The position numbers and the translations under genes were made by a program. The notes under the pieces are model-generated. The model ran no database searches and was not told the origin of the DNA. It was given only the letters and a program-made list of their open reading frames with translations. From Mycobacterium sp. (GTDB lineage Bacteria > Actinomycetota > Actinomycetes > Mycobacteriales > Mycobacteriaceae), in NCBI RefSeq assembly GCF_002863225.1, contig NZ_PKEK01000047.1, positions 1 to 34,855 of the forward strand: a stretch of 34,855 bases of DNA, given 5' to 3'. Shown piece by piece: positions 15,718 to 23,920 of this stretch. Numbering within the stretch: the stretch's first letter is position 1; each line of letters opens with the position of its first letter.

Positions 15718-16422
15718 ATGCGGCGCGCCGACGGGAACCCGATCAACGTGTTGGTGGTCGACGACGAGCCCGTCCTCGCCGAGATGGTGTCGATGGCCCT
15801 GCGCTACGAGGGCTGGAACATCGCGACGGCGGGTGACGGCGCGTCCGCGCTGGACTCCGCTCGCACCCAGCGCCCCGACGTCGTCGTCCTCGATGTGATG
15901 CTGCCCGATATGAGCGGGCTCGACGTACTTCGCAAACTCCGCGAGGAAACCCCACAGCTGCCGGTGCTGTTGTTGACGGCAAAGGACGCGCTCGAAGACC
16001 GCATCGCGGGTCTGACCGCCGGCGGCGACGATTACGTCACCAAACCATTCAGCCTCGAAGAGGTCGTGTTGCGGCTGCGTGCGCTGTTGCGACGCACCGG
16101 CGTGACGACCGAGGACAGCGGCGCACAGTTGGTCGTCGGGGATCTGGTGCTCAACGAGGACAGCCACGACGTGACGCGCGGGGGCGAGCCGATCTCGTTG
16201 ACGTCCACCGAGTTCGAACTGCTGCGCTTCATGATGCGCAACTCCAAGCGGGTGCTGAGCAAGGCGCAGATTCTGGACCGGGTGTGGAGCTACGACTTCG
16301 GCGGCCGCTCCAACATCGTCGAGCTGTACATCTCCTACTTGCGCAAGAAGATCGACAGCGGGCGTGAGCCCATGATCCACACGCTCCGCGGCGCCGGCTA
16401 CGTCCTCAAGCCGGCACGCTAG
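15718..16422 (+). CDS. tcrX: Response regulator TcrX (OmpR/PhoB family)
   Basis: The 234-residue regulator has a receiver domain (10-125) with phospho-acceptor Asp59 in VVVLDVMLPDMSG, an acidic pair in VVDDEP and Lys109 in DYVTKP. A winged-helix DNA-binding domain (about 140-232) follows, with TSTEFELLRFMM and SNIVELYISYLRKKID. ATG 15718 gives the 234-aa length I remember for M. tuberculosis TcrX. An in-frame GTG at 15667 would add 17 residues but lies inside the promoter repeat and only 1 nt after the -10. It is 2 bp upstream of its kinase gene, forming a standard two-component operon. Confidence 0.92.
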   Translation: MRRADGNPINVLVVDDEPVLAEMVSMALRYEGWNIATAGDGASALDSARTQRPDVVVLDVMLPDMSGLDVLRKLREETPQLPVLLLTAKDALEDRIAGLTAGGDDYVTKPFSLEEVVLRLRALLRRTGVTTEDSGAQLVVGDLVLNEDSHDVTRGGEPISLTSTEFELLRFMMRNSKRVLSKAQILDRVWSYDFGGRSNIVELYISYLRKKIDSGREPMIHTLRGAGYVLKPAR

Positions 16423-16424
16423 CC

Positions 16425-17897
16425 ATGGGTGGGGGCCCCTCCCTTCGGTTTCGGCTGCTGGTCGGGCAGGTCGTCGTCCTGGCCGTGGTCTGCATCGGTA
16501 TCGGGGCAGCGACCGAGCTGGCGCTGTACAAGTACCTGCTGGCCCAACTCGACACCCAGCTGCACGACGCCTCGCAGCGTTCGGTGCGGATCTTCGCGGA
16601 GCCGCCCACCGCACCCTGGCGGCGCCATCCCCGGCCGTTTCCCCGACCCGGGCCGGGACCGATCTTCCTGGACGCTCCCGCGCAACCGGTCGGCATGGTC
16701 GGGGCTGTGGTCAGACAGGGCGGGGCGATCGAGGCCGGTTTCCTGACGGCGGCCGGCGGGCGCGCGGCGGTCACCGAGGCCGCCCGGACCGAGCTCGGCG
16801 CGTTGGCGGTCGACCGGCCGGCGGTAACCGAGAACATCGCCGGCTTGGGCCGGTATCGCCTGGTCGCCGCGCACGCCCGTCGCAGCGGCGACGTCGTCAT
16901 CACCGGCTTGTCGATGTCCGACGTCGACGCCACCATGCTCCGCGTGCTGCTGATCTTCGGCATCGTCACCGCGATCGCCGTCGCGGCGGCCACCACGGCC
17001 GGCATCGTGATCATCCGTCGCGCGCTGGCGCCGCTGCGCCGCGTAGCCCAAACCGCCGGTGAGGTCGTCGACCTGCCACTCGACCGCGGCGAAGTGACGT
17101 TGCCGGTACGGGTGCTCGAGTCAGATGCCAACCCGCGCACCGAAGTCGGCCAACTCGGGTCGGCGCTCAACCAGATGCTCGACCACGTCGCCGCAGCGCT
17201 GTCGGCACGGCAGGCCAGCGAGACGAGGGTCCGGCAATTCGTCGCCGACGCCAGCCACGAATTACGGACACCGCTGGCGGCGATCCGCGGTTACACCGAA
17301 CTGGCGCAGCGGGTCCGCGATGACAACGACGCGGTGACGCACGCGATGAGCCGGGTGCAGTCCGAGGCCGAGCGGATGACGCATCTGGTCGAAGATCTGC
17401 TGTTGCTGGCCCGACTGGACTCGGGGCGGCCGCTGGAACGCGAGCCGGTGGACTTGTCGCGGGTCGCGGTCGACGCGGTCAGCGATGCGCACGTCGCCGG
17501 GCCGGATCATCAATGGGAGCTCGATCTTCCCGAGGAGCCGGTGATGGTGTCCGGCGACGCGGCCCGGCTGCATCAGGTGATGACCAACCTGCTGGCCAAC
17601 GCCCGGGTGCACACCGCTGCGGGAACCGTCGTCACCGCCCGGCTGGGGTCTGACGGCACGCACGCCGTGCTGAGCGTCTGCGACAACGGCCCGGGCATTC
17701 CGGAGGAGTTGCAGTCGGAGGTGTTCGAGCGCTTCGCCCGCGGCGATACGTCGCGGTCGCGCAAAGGGGGCAGCACCGGGCTGGGGCTGGCGATCGTCAC
17801 GGCGGTGGTCAAGGCACACCACGGCACGATCACACTCGAGAGCGCGCCGGGTCGCACCGATTTCACGGTCCGACTGCCGCTCTCAGCCGATTCCTGA
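16425..17897 (+). CDS. tcrY: Sensor histidine kinase TcrY
   Basis: The 490-residue kinase has a first TM helix (10-31), an extracytoplasmic sensor region (about 32-171, including a Pro/Arg-rich stretch at 60-80), a second TM (172-197) and a HAMP linker. A HisKA domain follows with His278 in FVADASHELRTPLAAIRGY. The catalytic ATPase shows N box NLLANARVHT, G1 DNGPGIP, F box FERFARGD and G2 GSTGLGLAIV. All kinase boxes are intact. It phosphorylates TcrX, encoded just upstream. The signal is not evident from sequence. It ends about 100 bp before the convergent lpqH. Confidence 0.92.
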   Translation: MGGGPSLRFRLLVGQVVVLAVVCIGIGAATELALYKYLLAQLDTQLHDASQRSVRIFAEPPTAPWRRHPRPFPRPGPGPIFLDAPAQPVGMVGAVVRQGGAIEAGFLTAAGGRAAVTEAARTELGALAVDRPAVTENIAGLGRYRLVAAHARRSGDVVITGLSMSDVDATMLRVLLIFGIVTAIAVAAATTAGIVIIRRALAPLRRVAQTAGEVVDLPLDRGEVTLPVRVLESDANPRTEVGQLGSALNQMLDHVAAALSARQASETRVRQFVADASHELRTPLAAIRGYTELAQRVRDDNDAVTHAMSRVQSEAERMTHLVEDLLLLARLDSGRPLEREPVDLSRVAVDAVSDAHVAGPDHQWELDLPEEPVMVSGDAARLHQVMTNLLANARVHTAAGTVVTARLGSDGTHAVLSVCDNGPGIPEELQSEVFERFARGDTSRSRKGGSTGLGLAIVTAVVKAHHGTITLESAPGRTDFTVRLPLSADS

Positions 17898-17945
17898 AAG
17901 CGCAAGGCGCGCAGTCGAATCAGTCCTTGTGCGGATTCCGCCGAG

Positions 17946-17971
17946 CGGCGGCGACGCCGGGTCGTCGCTGC
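17946..17971 (+). terminator. Candidate hairpin terminator after tcrXY
   Basis: GGCGGCGACG (17946-17955) pairs over 10 bp (one GU) with CGTCGCTGCC (17962-17971) around a 6-nt loop. CGAGCGG (17941-17947) and CCGCTCG (17984-17990) form an outer arm pair. There is no U tract, as is common for mycobacterial candidates. It lies between the convergent tcrY and lpqH ends. Confidence 0.4.
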
Positions 17972-17998
17972 CGTGCGGCGTGGTCCGCTCGACGAGGC

Positions 17999-18481
17999 CT
18001 AAGGGCAGGTGACGTCGATCTCGAACTTCTTGTTCACCGGCTGCATCGGGTTGGCCATGTCCACCCCGGTTGCGGTTCCGCTGATCTTGTACTTGCTGCC
18101 GTCCTTGGTCGCGCTGGCGTTGCCCTGGCCGGTGCCGGGCGTGTAACCGAGTGTCACTCCGTTGACGTTGCCCAGTCCGACCGACTTCACCGACGGCGGA
18201 GCGGCGTCGGTGAGAACGGCGCCGATGCCGGTTGAAGCGCCACCGATGGCGATGTTGATGCTGCCGGCGGCGGTGGTGCAGGCAACGGTGCCCTCGACGT
18301 TCTGATCCTTGCCGTCGATGGACACCTTTGCGGTCGACGATCCGCTCGAGGCGGTGGCACCGCTGCTCGCGCTCGACGAGCCACTCGAACTTCCCGACGA
18401 CTTCTTGTCGCTAGAACAGCCAGACAGGCCGACGACGACGATCGCCGTCGCAGCGGCCGCGACCGTTACTGAACGCTTCAC
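17999..18481 (-). CDS. lpqH: LpqH, 19-kDa lipoprotein antigen
   Basis: The 160-residue precursor has a lipoprotein signal peptide with lipobox GLSGC and lipidated Cys22. A Ser/Ala-rich linker (23-50), the glycosylation-prone region of this antigen, precedes the folded domain. The domain has a conserved Cys pair (Cys68 and Cys159) and the usual [34 protein letters not shown] stretch, seen here in segments. LpqH is a surface lipoprotein and TLR2 ligand in M. tuberculosis; its bacterial role is unsettled. The start is GTG (18479-18481) with a textbook AAAGGAG site at 18488-18494. It is convergent with tcrY and divergent from the NTF2-like gene. Confidence 0.93.
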   Translation of the reverse strand: MKRSVTVAAAATAIVVVGLSGCSSDKKSSGSSSGSSSASSGATASSGSSTAKVSIDGKDQNVEGTVACTTAAGSINIAIGGASTGIGAVLTDAAPPSVKSVGLGNVNGVTLGYTPGTGQGNASATKDGSKYKISGTATGVDMANPMQPVNKKFEIDVTCP

Positions 18482-18512
18482 CCGGTTCTCCTTTGTTGAT
18501 GTGTGCGGCGCG

Positions 18513-18632
18513 TCGGCAATGACGTGCCGTTTCGGCAGTATGCAACTTTGCTGAAACCACGGATAGTGAATTCGGCAAAATTTGAGCTGCCTGTTGGGAG
18601 GGCATGAGACCGCTCTACCCGGAATTTGCCGA
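18513..18632. promoter_or_regulatory. Four TCGGCA motifs in the lpqH upstream region
   Basis: TCGGCA occurs at 18513-18518, 18532-18537 and 18572-18577, and inverted as TGCCGA at 18627-18632. The last two extend to TCGGCAAA/TTTGCCGA, an 8-bp perfect inverted pair. All lie in the 184-bp gap between lpqH and the divergent gene. A regulator-binding array is inferred. Confidence 0.4.
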
Positions 18633-18665
18633 TTGGCAGTTCAGACGCCCGGGTAATCCGCCGCC

Positions 18666-19028
18666 ATGTCTTTGCTCGAAGAGATCCTGGCGATCGAGAA
18701 CGACGGCTGGCGTGCCCTCTGCGACGGCACCGCCGCCACCTTCTATCCGCGGTTGATGACCGACGAAGCGGTCATGGTGTTGGCCGACGGTTCGGTGATG
18801 GACCGCCATACGGTGGCCCAAGCGCTGCGCCAGGCGCCGCCATGGCGGACCTATCAGCTCAGCGACCAGAGGGTGATCGACGCGGGCGACGTCGCGGTGC
18901 TGGTTTACCTCGGCACGGCGTACCGGAAAGGGGAGGACGAGCCGTTCGTCGCGGCGATGTCATCGGTGTACCGGCGCGTCGAAGACACCTGGCGCCTCGT
19001 TCTGTATCAGCAAACCGCGGTTGCCTAG
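18666..19028 (+). CDS. SnoaL/DUF4440-like (NTF2-fold) protein
   Basis: The 120-residue protein fits the DUF4440/SnoaL-like cone-barrel fold. It has an N-terminal helix with a Trp (LAIENDGWRALCDGTAATFYPRLM), DEAVMVLADGSVMDRHTVAQAL, and strands AGDVAVLVYLGTAYRKG, VAAMSSVYRRVEDTWRLVLYQQTAV. ATG 18666 starts it; an in-frame upstream start is not needed. The fold hosts isomerases, hydrolases and ligand-binding proteins, so no reaction is assigned. It lies 26 bp upstream of the alkylsulfatase gene and may share its transcript, suggesting a role in the same pathway. Confidence 0.8.
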   Translation: MSLLEEILAIENDGWRALCDGTAATFYPRLMTDEAVMVLADGSVMDRHTVAQALRQAPPWRTYQLSDQRVIDAGDVAVLVYLGTAYRKGEDEPFVAAMSSVYRRVEDTWRLVLYQQTAVA

Positions 19029-19054
19029 GCGCTTGCGGCTGCCATGATGACGCG

Positions 19055-20893
19055 GTGGACCCGCTGGATACTCGATCTGTTGACGACACCGATGATTTCG
19101 ACGATGCCGATCGGGGCTTCGTCGGCGCGCTGACACCCTGCGTCGTCAGGGCCGCCGACGGGCGCGTGGTGTGGGACAACGACGCGTACGCATTCGTCGC
19201 CGGCGATGCCCCCGCGTCGGTGCATCCCAGCCTGTGGCGCCAATCCAAGCTGACCGCCAAACAGGGCCTCTACGAAGTGGTTCCGGGGATTTACCAGATC
19301 CGCGGCCTGGATCTGTCGAACATCAGCTTTGTCGAGGGCGACACCGGTCTGATCGTGATCGACCCGCTGGTCTGTACCGAGGTGGCGGCCGCGGCGCTGC
19401 AGTTGTACCGCACCCATCGTGGCGACCGGCCCGTCGTCGCGGTGATCTACACCCACAGCCACGTCGATCATTTCGGCGGCGTGCTCGGCGTGACCTCGCA
19501 GGCCGACGTCGATGCCGGCAAGGTCGCGGTGCTGGCCCCCGAGGGATTCGCCGAGCACGTCGTGCAGGAGAACGTCTACGCCGGTACGGCGATGGCCCGG
19601 CGGGCCACCTACATGTACGGCAGCAAGCTGGAGCGTGGTCCCCGCGGTCAGGTCGGCTGCGGTCTGGGGCAGGCTCCGTCGACCGGTGAAGTGGCGCTGA
19701 TCGTGCCCACCGTCGACATTCGCAGCACCGGTGAAGTGCACACCATCGACGGGGTGCAGATCGAGTTCCAGCTGGCGCCCGGTACCGAGGCGCCGGCCGA
19801 AATGCATTTCTATTTCCCGCAATTCCGCGCGCTGTGCATGGCTGAGAACGCCACCCACAACTTGCACAACCTGCTGACGTTGCGCGGCGCGCTGGTTCGC
19901 GACCCGCACGCCTGGGCCGGGTATCTCACCGAGGCCATCGACGCCTTCGCCGACCGTACCGACGTGGTGTTCGCCTCGCACCACTGGCCGACCTGGGGAC
20001 ATCAGCGAATCGTGAATTTCCTTTCGCTGCAACGCGATCTGTACGCCTACCTGCACGACCAGACCCTGCGGCTGCTCAACCAGGGGCACACCGGCGCCGA
20101 GATCGCCGAGAATCTGCGGATGCCACCCGCTCTGGAGCAGGCCTGGCACACCCACGGCTACTACGGGTCGGTCAGCCACAACGTCAAGGCCGTCTACCAG
20201 CGCTACATGGGTTGGTTCGACGGCAACCCGGCCCGGTTGTGGCCGCACCCACCCGAGGCGCTCAGCGCCCGTTACGTCGACGCGATCGGCGGTGTCGACC
20301 GGGTGGTCGAACTCGCCCAGCAGGCCTTCGATGACGGCGATTTACGCTGGGCAGCAACACTTCTCGACCACGCGGTATTCACCGACAGCGATCATGCCGG
20401 TGCCCGCGCTCTGCTGGTGGACACCTTCGAGCAGTTGGCCTTCGGCGCCGAGAACGCGACCTGGCGCAACTTCTTCCTGTCCGGGGCGGCCGAATTACGC
20501 GACGGCAACTTCGGCACCGCGGCGCAGACGTCGTCGCCGTCACTGCTGGCTGCGCTGACACCGGAGCAGATCCTCGACGGCCTGGCGATCAGCGTCAACG
20601 GGCCGCGGGCGTGGGACCTCGATCTCGCCATCGATGTCGCGCTCAGCGATCGCGACACGAACTACCGGCTCACACTGCGTAACGGCGTGCTGGTGCACCG
20701 GCAGGTACGGGCCGATCCTGGATCCGCGGACGCGACTGTGCGGCTGGACAACGCTTTTCGACTGCTGACGCTGCTGGGGCTGGGCGACTTTGCGTCGCCG
20801 GGTTTCGAGCTGTCCGGGAACCAGTCGGCCCTGCAGCAGTTCTTCGGCGTGCTCGACCGGCCCAACCCGTCGTTCGACATCGTCACGCCGTGA
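19055..20893 (+). CDS. Metallo-beta-lactamase-fold alkylsulfatase (SdsA1/Rv3762c-like)
   Basis: The 612-residue enzyme matches type III linear alkylsulfatases. The di-zinc motif THSHVDHFGG has His134, His136, Asp138 and His139. AENATHNLHNL and ASHHWPTWG supply further metal and substrate residues. A helical dimerisation region (about 370-480) and an SCP2-like C-terminal domain (about 490-612) complete the SdsA1 architecture. No signal peptide is seen. The start is GTG 19055; the open frame extends upstream to 18626 but overlaps the NTF2-like gene. It corresponds to Rv3762c. Expected reaction: cleavage of alkyl sulfates to alcohol or aldehyde and sulfate, releasing carbon and sulfur. Confidence 0.88.
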   Translation: MDPLDTRSVDDTDDFDDADRGFVGALTPCVVRAADGRVVWDNDAYAFVAGDAPASVHPSLWRQSKLTAKQGLYEVVPGIYQIRGLDLSNISFVEGDTGLIVIDPLVCTEVAAAALQLYRTHRGDRPVVAVIYTHSHVDHFGGVLGVTSQADVDAGKVAVLAPEGFAEHVVQENVYAGTAMARRATYMYGSKLERGPRGQVGCGLGQAPSTGEVALIVPTVDIRSTGEVHTIDGVQIEFQLAPGTEAPAEMHFYFPQFRALCMAENATHNLHNLLTLRGALVRDPHAWAGYLTEAIDAFADRTDVVFASHHWPTWGHQRIVNFLSLQRDLYAYLHDQTLRLLNQGHTGAEIAENLRMPPALEQAWHTHGYYGSVSHNVKAVYQRYMGWFDGNPARLWPHPPEALSARYVDAIGGVDRVVELAQQAFDDGDLRWAATLLDHAVFTDSDHAGARALLVDTFEQLAFGAENATWRNFFLSGAAELRDGNFGTAAQTSSPSLLAALTPEQILDGLAISVNGPRAWDLDLAIDVALSDRDTNYRLTLRNGVLVHRQVRADPGSADATVRLDNAFRLLTLLGLGDFASPGFELSGNQSALQQFFGVLDRPNPSFDIVTP

Positions 20894-20987
20894 CCGCGTT
20901 TTCACCCGTCAGACAGCAGCGAGGGTCGTCTTGGGTCTGAGTCCACTGCCGTGGACGCTGTCTCGCGGCGTCCGTCACGCCGTGACG
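20881..20987. repeat. Repeated palindromic 14-mer at two convergent gene ends
   Basis: CGTCACGCCGTGAC occurs at 20881-20894 and 20973-20986. The first contains the sulfatase stop codon, the second the stop of the convergent oxidoreductase. The second copy extends to CGTCACG-C-CGTGACG (20973-20987). Each could form a short hairpin in either transcript. The 81-bp gap holds no gene. Confidence 0.45.
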
Positions 20988-21949
20988 TCGATGACCACCT
21001 TGCCGATCGCCTGACGATCGGCGACCAGCCGTAACGCCGCCGCGGTGTCGGCCAACGGAAACCTCGCCCCGATGTAGGGCCGGACCACGCCGGTGGCGAA
21101 CATCTCCGTCAACTCCCGCATGTCGCGGGCGGAGTCGTCCGGCCGGTCGCTCATGAAAGTGCGAATCTCCATGCCCTGGACCGTGATTCCCTTGAGCAAG
21201 ACCAGGTTCAGCGGGATGGACGGGATCGCACCCGCGGCGTAGCCGAGCGTGACGAAGGTCCCACCGCGGGCCAGCGCCCGCAGCGCCGGCTCCGCGTAGC
21301 CGCCGCCAACCGGGTCGAGTACCGCCCGGGCGGCGTCGCCGGTGAGCTCACGGATGCGGCTCTTCAGGTCTTCGGTGTCGTAGTCGACCGTCGCCTCGGC
21401 ACCGCGCCGGCGACACAGCTCCAGTTTCGCCGGGCTCGATGCCGCGGCCAGCACCCGCGCCTTCATGGCGACCGCGAGATCCACCGCGGCCAGACCCACG
21501 CCGCCGGCGGCGCCGAGGACCACCACCCAATCTCCTTGTCGCACTGCGGCGACCGAGCGTAGCGCGTGATAGGCCGTTCGGTAGGTGACACCGAAGGCCG
21601 CAGCCGACGCGAAATCGGCGGAGTCGGGTATCTCGGTCAACGCCTCCGCCGGCAGCAGCGCCTGCTCGGCAAACGCCCCGACGAAGGTCGTGGCCGACAC
21701 CCGCTGACCGGGACGCAACGAGACGCCGTCGCCGACCGCGACCACTTCACCGGCCAGCTCGCTGCCCGGGGTGAACGGCGCCGGAATCTTGATCTGGTAC
21801 TTGCCGGCGATCAGCAGCACGTCGGGAAAGTTGACCGCCGCCGCGTGCACCCGGACCACCACGTGGCCGGGGCCCGGCACCAGGTCGGCCACCTCGTCGA
21901 CGACGAGATCCTCCGGTGTGCCGTAGGACCGGCAGACCACAGCGCGCAT
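20975..21949 (-). CDS. Zinc-independent NADPH:quinone oxidoreductase-type MDR protein
   Basis: The 324-residue protein belongs to the medium-chain dehydrogenase/reductase superfamily, quinone oxidoreductase type. It has PAPFTPGSELAGEVVAVGDGV in the catalytic domain and a Rossmann loop VVLGAAGGVGLAAVDLA. The usual zinc-binding cysteines are absent. LCRRRGAEATVDY is typical of the cofactor domain and IGKVVIDVTA of the C-terminus. ATG 21947-21949 follows the TetR stop with a one-base overlap (TGATG), so the two are coupled. It is the last gene of the five-gene minus-strand operon. Reduction of an enone or enoyl intermediate is a plausible role here. Confidence 0.85.
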   Translation of the reverse strand: MRAVVCRSYGTPEDLVVDEVADLVPGPGHVVVRVHAAAVNFPDVLLIAGKYQIKIPAPFTPGSELAGEVVAVGDGVSLRPGQRVSATTFVGAFAEQALLPAEALTEIPDSADFASAAAFGVTYRTAYHALRSVAAVRQGDWVVVLGAAGGVGLAAVDLAVAMKARVLAAASSPAKLELCRRRGAEATVDYDTEDLKSRIRELTGDAARAVLDPVGGGYAEPALRALARGGTFVTLGYAAGAIPSIPLNLVLLKGITVQGMEIRTFMSDRPDDSARDMRELTEMFATGVVRPYIGARFPLADTAAALRLVADRQAIGKVVIDVTA

Positions 21950-22587
21950 CAACTTGCTCCCAACCCGCGTAGACAGAACCGCACCAGATGATCGACGTCG
22001 GCCGGCCGGGGCCGCTGGGCGGAATCCAGGTAGCGACGCATCGCCGACACCGTACAGTGGAACACCGCGTCGGCGTCCCGCCGAGCATCCTTGCTGCCCA
22101 GTGCGACGATCGGCTCAGTCAGCAGCTCCCGCATCGGCCGCAGGACCGCGTCGTCGGCGGCCCGCCAGTCGGCGGTGGCCGACATCTGGCCGGCCGCAGC
22201 ACGACTCATGCTGATCAGGTGCGGGTCGGCGACCTGCGCGAGGGCGCCTTCGATCCAGCGCCGTACCTGTCCGGTCGGCGTGCGCTGCTTGCTCATCTGG
22301 TGCTGCAGATAGGAGACGACGATCGCGACACCGCGTTCCATCACGGCGAGGATCACGTCGTCCTTGCCGGCGAAGTAGCGGTAGAACGCCTTGTTCGACG
22401 AGCCCGCTTCGGCGACGATGTCGCTGACCCGCGGGGCCTCCGGCGCCACCCGCTCCATCACCCGGACGGCGGCGGCCAGGATCCGTTCAACCTCTTCGGT
22501 CGCCTCACGCTGGCGGTCGTCGAGCGCACGCTCGACCGCCGCGGTGACGCGGGTGCCGGCGGATGGACTACTCGACAAGAGCGGCAC
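21949..22587 (-). CDS. TetR-family transcriptional regulator
   Basis: The 212-residue protein has an N-terminal HTH (about 53-72) with the TetR signature VSDIVAEAGSSNKAFYRYFAGKDDVI, then an all-helical ligand domain with no obvious motif. GTG 22585-22587 starts within the end of the acyl-CoA dehydrogenase gene (20-bp overlap). It is also coupled to the oxidoreductase downstream. As the only regulator in the operon it is the best candidate to bind the palindromes at 25723-25752. The ligand is probably an acyl-CoA or pathway intermediate, by analogy with other TetR regulators of lipid catabolism. Confidence 0.9.
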   Translation of the reverse strand: MPLLSSSPSAGTRVTAAVERALDDRQREATEEVERILAAAVRVMERVAPEAPRVSDIVAEAGSSNKAFYRYFAGKDDVILAVMERGVAIVVSYLQHQMSKQRTPTGQVRRWIEGALAQVADPHLISMSRAAAGQMSATADWRAADDAVLRPMRELLTEPIVALGSKDARRDADAVFHCTVSAMRRYLDSAQRPRPADVDHLVRFCLRGLGAS

Positions 22588-23851
22588 CGTATTTCGCCCT
22601 GACGGCCTCGCGGCGGACGTCGAGCATCTCGCTCGGCCATTCCGCGCTCTCGGCCTCGACGCCCTTGAGTAGCATCCTGGCCAGGTTCACCTTGTGGGCT
22701 TCGGTGGGCCCGTCGGCCAAGCCCAGCGCGATACCACCCAGCAGGACGTTGACCAACGGCAGCTGATCTGTCAGTCCGAGGGCGCCGTGCACCTGAATCG
22801 CGCGCAGCGCAATCGATTTGAGCACCTTCGAGGCCAGGATCTTGCAGGTTGCGATCTCGGCGCGGGCCCCGTGCTCGTCACCGCTGTCGATCAGCCAAGC
22901 CGCGTGCAGCACAGTCAACCGGAACGGTGTCAGCTCGGTGTAGGAGTCGGCGACGAACTCCTGTACCAGCTGCTTGTCGGCCAGCACCGTGCCCTGGGTG
23001 AAGCGGCTCTTGGCCCGGCGGGCCATCATCTCGACGGTGCGTTGTGCCATACCGATCGACCGCATGGCATGGTGCAGCCGGCCGCCGGCCAGCCGGGTCT
23101 GCAGGATCAGGAAGCCCTGGCCGGGCTCGCCGAGCAACGCGCTCGACGGCACCCGCACGTCGTCGTAGTGCACCAGCGAATGGCCCGGCTCGTGCGGGTC
23201 GGCGCCGACCAGATGGTGGTTGGCTTCGACCTTCAGGCCGGGGGTGTCCGCCGGAATCAGGAATGTCGACGCGCCGTGATGCACCGCCACGTCCGGATTG
23301 GTGATCGCGACGACGATGAAGAAAGAGGCGACAGAAGCATTGCTGGAGAAGTACTTTCGTCCAGTTATCACCCAGTCGTCGCCGTCCCGGACGGCGCGGG
23401 TGGTGAAGACGCGGGGGTCGGCGCCACCCTGTGGTTCGGTCATCGAGAAACACGAGAAGATCTCACCGGACAGCAGGCGCGACAGGTAGCGGTCCTTCTG
23501 CTCCTGGGTGCCGAAGCGGGCGATGATCTCGGCGTTGCCGGTGTCGGGCGCCTGCGTGCCGAACACGATCGGTGCCCAGGGGCTGCGCCCGAGGATCTCG
23601 TTGATCAGCGTCAACTTGACGGCGCCGAAACCCTGCCCGCCGAGTTCCGGGCCGAGGTGCGGAGCCCACAGTCCTTGATCGCGGACCTGCTGTTTGAGCG
23701 GGTCGACGATCTTGCGGCGCTCGTCGGTCAGCGGCAGGAACTCGCAGCCCGGGAACAGCACCTCGAGCGGCTCGACCTCGTCGCGGACGAACTCGCGGAT
23801 CCAGTCGAGCTTCTTCGCGAATTCAGGTTCGGTGGAAAAATCCCACGCCAT
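22568..23851 (-). CDS. Acyl-CoA dehydrogenase, ACAD10/11-like
   Basis: The 427-residue flavoprotein shows CFSMTEPQGGADP, WVITGRKYFSSNAS, the FAD-loop LADKQLVQEFVADSYTEL and QVHGALGLTDQLP. At the catalytic-base position it carries ADGPTEAHK (Asp380), the same DGP-E-H pattern as the dehydrogenase at 11524-12702. That pattern differs from the YEGT of classical enzymes. A GGAGGC ribosome site lies 4 nt before ATG 23849-23851. It sits between an SDR gene upstream and TetR downstream, in an operon headed by an APH-type kinase. It probably processes a phosphorylated hydroxyacyl-CoA. Confidence 0.87.
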   Translation of the reverse strand: MAWDFSTEPEFAKKLDWIREFVRDEVEPLEVLFPGCEFLPLTDERRKIVDPLKQQVRDQGLWAPHLGPELGGQGFGAVKLTLINEILGRSPWAPIVFGTQAPDTGNAEIIARFGTQEQKDRYLSRLLSGEIFSCFSMTEPQGGADPRVFTTRAVRDGDDWVITGRKYFSSNASVASFFIVVAITNPDVAVHHGASTFLIPADTPGLKVEANHHLVGADPHEPGHSLVHYDDVRVPSSALLGEPGQGFLILQTRLAGGRLHHAMRSIGMAQRTVEMMARRAKSRFTQGTVLADKQLVQEFVADSYTELTPFRLTVLHAAWLIDSGDEHGARAEIATCKILASKVLKSIALRAIQVHGALGLTDQLPLVNVLLGGIALGLADGPTEAHKVNLARMLLKGVEAESAEWPSEMLDVRREAVRAKYGAALVE

Positions 23852-23880
23852 AGTGCCTCCTACTGATTTGATTCGAGACG

Positions 23881-23917
23881 GCCCGCTGCACTCGGCTCCG
23901 CCGCGCTTGCGATCGCC
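23881..23917 (-). repeat. Interspersed intergenic repeat, copy A
   Basis: Read on the minus strand, this segment (GATCGCAAGCGCGGC then GAGCCG and GCAGCGGG) matches 33572-33606 at 29 of 35 positions. All six differences are transitions. It fills the gap between the SDR and acyl-CoA dehydrogenase genes and resembles small intergenic repeats known in mycobacteria. Confidence 0.55.
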
Positions 23918-23920
23918 TAC

